A stretch of 30,799 bases of DNA from an uncultured Succinivibrio sp. (lineage in GTDB: Bacteria; Pseudomonadota; Gammaproteobacteria; Enterobacterales; Succinivibrionaceae): NCBI GenBank assembly GCA_900754255.1, contig CAAECI010000080.1, positions 1 to 30,799 on the forward strand. The letters are read 5' to 3'. The notes beneath the pieces are model-generated. The model saw only the letters and a list, made by a program, of their open reading frames with translations, did not search any database and had not been told where the DNA came from. Both the position numbers and the translations under genes were made by a program. How positions within the stretch are numbered: position 1 is the stretch's first letter; each line of letters starts with the position of its first letter. This document shows positions 29,784 through 30,799 of the stretch, piece by piece.

Positions 29784-30110
29784 GGTTCATCAAGATTGAG
29801 GATCATCACAAGTCAGGATCCAAAATAAGCCTAAAAATGCTTAAAGATCCGTTTATACGGGCATAGCGATCAGTATGAGCGCTGATGCGATGAGTACGGA
29901 TCATGTTGTCGTTATTAACCAATAAGCGCCGTAATTAAACGGCAAAAATGCAGAGCATTTAAGATCCGCTCGCAAGGCTGTAGCGACGCTTTTGTGTACA
30001 AAAGCTATGCTTTGTAACTGCTTTAGTACGTAAACAGCTCTGATTTGCAGGGCCTGATACAGGATTTTTTTTGGGGATCTTACATCTCTTGTAGCTTATG
30101 GGAGACGCTG
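29784..30110. other. Intergenic stretch without a recognised gene
   Basis: 327 nt between bamE and the lipoprotein gene. It holds small inverted repeats (CTTTTG/CAAAAG near 29990-30005, GCCGT/ACGGC near 29928-29943, CCGT/ACGG near 29850-29861) but none has a T-tract. I see no tRNA and no convincing promoter. Bases 30094-30110 contain the Shine-Dalgarno region of the next gene. Confidence 0.5.
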
Positions 30111-30761
30111 ATGCATACTTGTTTTCTAAGCTCAGGCTTTAAAAAAGCCTTTTTTTTATGCATGGGCACCCTTTTACTTTGCTCCTGCTCCATCGAGGAC
30201 GAGTATGCTGAAAAAATAAGTGTGCAAAATGAAGATCATAAGCTTTACGCCTCTTCCGAGGCGCAAAATTTTGCCCGCAAGACCGAGGCCTGCCTCCTAG
30301 GTGACGACTCTTTGGCTCTTTCATTGCTCGATCTCTTCAGCAGCAGCTTACCCATAAGCGGAAATTCCTCGCTTATATATCAAGATCCGGATCTGGTGCA
30401 TGAATTTGAAAATTGCCTGCGCAAAACGGATCTTAATAACGGGTCCTCCCTTTATTTGTACTATGTTCCGACCCCTGAGATCTGTGCCGAAATTGCGGCG
30501 AGATTTTGCAAACAGGGAAATTCCCGCGCCTGCGCCTTTTGGATAAGAAGGATCATCAACCAGCGCGGAGCCGTAAACGGCTATGAGACGGCGGGAAGGA
30601 TCTTCATTAAATATAAGGAAACGCTGACGGTGGGATCGCAGATGCTCTCGGAGGCGGCCAAACGAGGATCGCGCGAGGCGGCATTGATCCTAATAAGGCT
30701 GTCCTCAGGTGAATGTAAACAACTCTCGACTAAAGTCGAAAGCTTTATTGTCACCTGCTAA
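30111..30761 (+). CDS. Sel1-like lipoprotein, 3' end fused to an IS200/IS605 end
   Basis: A 216-aa protein of unknown function. The start at 30111 has GGGAG about 6 nt upstream; the frame is open further upstream without a ribosome site. The signal peptide FFLCMGTLLLCSC ends with a lipobox-like LCSC, so it is probably a lipoprotein. The mature protein has several Cys residues (ACLL, ENCL, EICAEIAARFC, SRACAF) and helix pairs resembling Sel1/TPR repeats, clearest in MLSEAAKRGSREAALILIRLSSG. A further repeat would be expected, but after Gly (about 30708) the frame continues through an IS200/IS605-type end and stops after 17 residues. I infer that the natural C terminus was lost by the insertion; a gene that normally ends here is also possible. 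Confidence 0.6.
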   Translation: MHTCFLSSGFKKAFFLCMGTLLLCSCSIEDEYAEKISVQNEDHKLYASSEAQNFARKTEACLLGDDSLALSLLDLFSSSLPISGNSSLIYQDPDLVHEFENCLRKTDLNNGSSLYLYYVPTPEICAEIAARFCKQGNSRACAFWIRRIINQRGAVNGYETAGRIFIKYKETLTVGSQMLSEAAKRGSREAALILIRLSSGECKQLSTKVESFIVTC

Positions 30762-30799
30762 AGCAGGCTCAACATAAGGCTTGTTTACACCAGCCCCCG
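30705..30799 (-). CDS. tnpB: TnpB (IS200/IS605) C-terminal fragment
   Basis: On the minus strand a frame is open from the right edge to TGA at 30705-30707 (about 30 residues). It contains VNKPYVEPALAG, like the K-P-V-E segment that closes many TnpB proteins just after the zinc-ribbon/RuvC-III region. The DNA under it carries the CGACTTTAGTCG hairpin common at IS200/IS605 right ends. TnpB is an RNA-guided DNA endonuclease whose guide RNA overlaps the 3' end of its gene. The catalytic part lies outside the window, so only the tail can be judged. Confidence 0.55.
   Translation of the reverse strand, partial: GAGVNKPYVEPALAGDNKAFDFSRELFTFT
30714..30791 (-). ncRNA. Putative TnpB guide RNA (reRNA/omegaRNA) scaffold
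   Basis: On the minus strand a perfect 9-bp closing stem (TGTAAACAA at 30781-30789 with TTGTTTACA at 30714-30722) encloses two hairpins, CCTGC-TTTA-GCAGG (30754-30767) and TCGAC-TTTA-GTCGA (30726-30739), with identical loops. This is within the last codons of tnpB, where reRNA scaffolds lie. The guide would be the host sequence just past the element end, below about 30708. The fold is read from the sequence; the function is inference from IS200/IS605 biology. Confidence 0.45.

Overview
The window comes from a gammaproteobacterial chromosome. The backbone keeps the enterobacterial order greA / yhbY-rlmE / ftsH-folP-glmM-secG / rimP-nusA-infB-rbfA, with dnaJ-dnaK-grpE and bamE close by. Protein similarity is gammaproteobacterial but rather divergent. 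The extra genes (uronate catabolism, a periplasmic-sensor EAL protein, an Rpn-type nuclease tail and an IS200/IS605 end) suggest a gut or rumen anaerobe. My best guess is Succinivibrionaceae (Aeromonadales), but this is inference from gene content and not a phylogenetic result. GATC tetranucleotides are conspicuously frequent.

Layout, left to right. 1-241 is the C-terminal end of an Rpn-like nuclease/transposase, reading inward from the left edge. 325-5512 (minus) is the translation/transcription operon rimP-nusA-infB-rbfA, with a good sigma70 promoter, an intrinsic terminator inside its leader and a terminator after rbfA; truB and rpsO do not follow. 5593-14293 is an accessory block between rimP and secG, where E. 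coli has tRNA genes. It holds a DUF262/DUF1524 GmrSD-type nuclease, a TerC-CBS-CorC membrane protein, rluB, zapA, 5-formyltetrahydrofolate cyclo-ligase and a large periplasmic-sensing degenerate GGDEF-EAL protein. 14311-19735 (minus) is rlmE, ftsH, a very divergent folP, glmM and secG. 19950-20524 (plus) is yhbY with a long leader containing a small ORF and an intrinsic terminator. 20639-24448 (plus) is a uronate cassette: uxuA, uxuB and a GntR/FadR-type regulator, with an ExuR/UxuR-like operator over the uxuA promoter. 24465-25176 (minus) is greA with a very short terminated leader resembling the E. coli GraL arrangement. 25195-29297 (minus) is the heat-shock cluster grpE-dnaK-dnaJ, with consensus-like sigma32 promoters in front of both grpE and dnaK. 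29397-29783 (plus) is bamE. 30111-30799 is a small Sel1-like lipoprotein gene whose 3' end runs into the right end of an IS200/IS605-type element lying beyond the window.

The most notable items are these. A FolP homologue at the conserved folP locus has lost most substrate-binding residues. A TnpB C-terminal reading frame at the right edge overlaps a compact RNA fold (a 9-bp closing stem around two hairpins with the same loop), which fits a TnpB guide (reRNA/omega) scaffold. Three housekeeping transcripts (rimP, yhbY, greA) each carry an intrinsic terminator between promoter and first gene, which suggests premature-termination control is common here. I found no CRISPR array, rRNA or tRNA. All motif calls are by eye.
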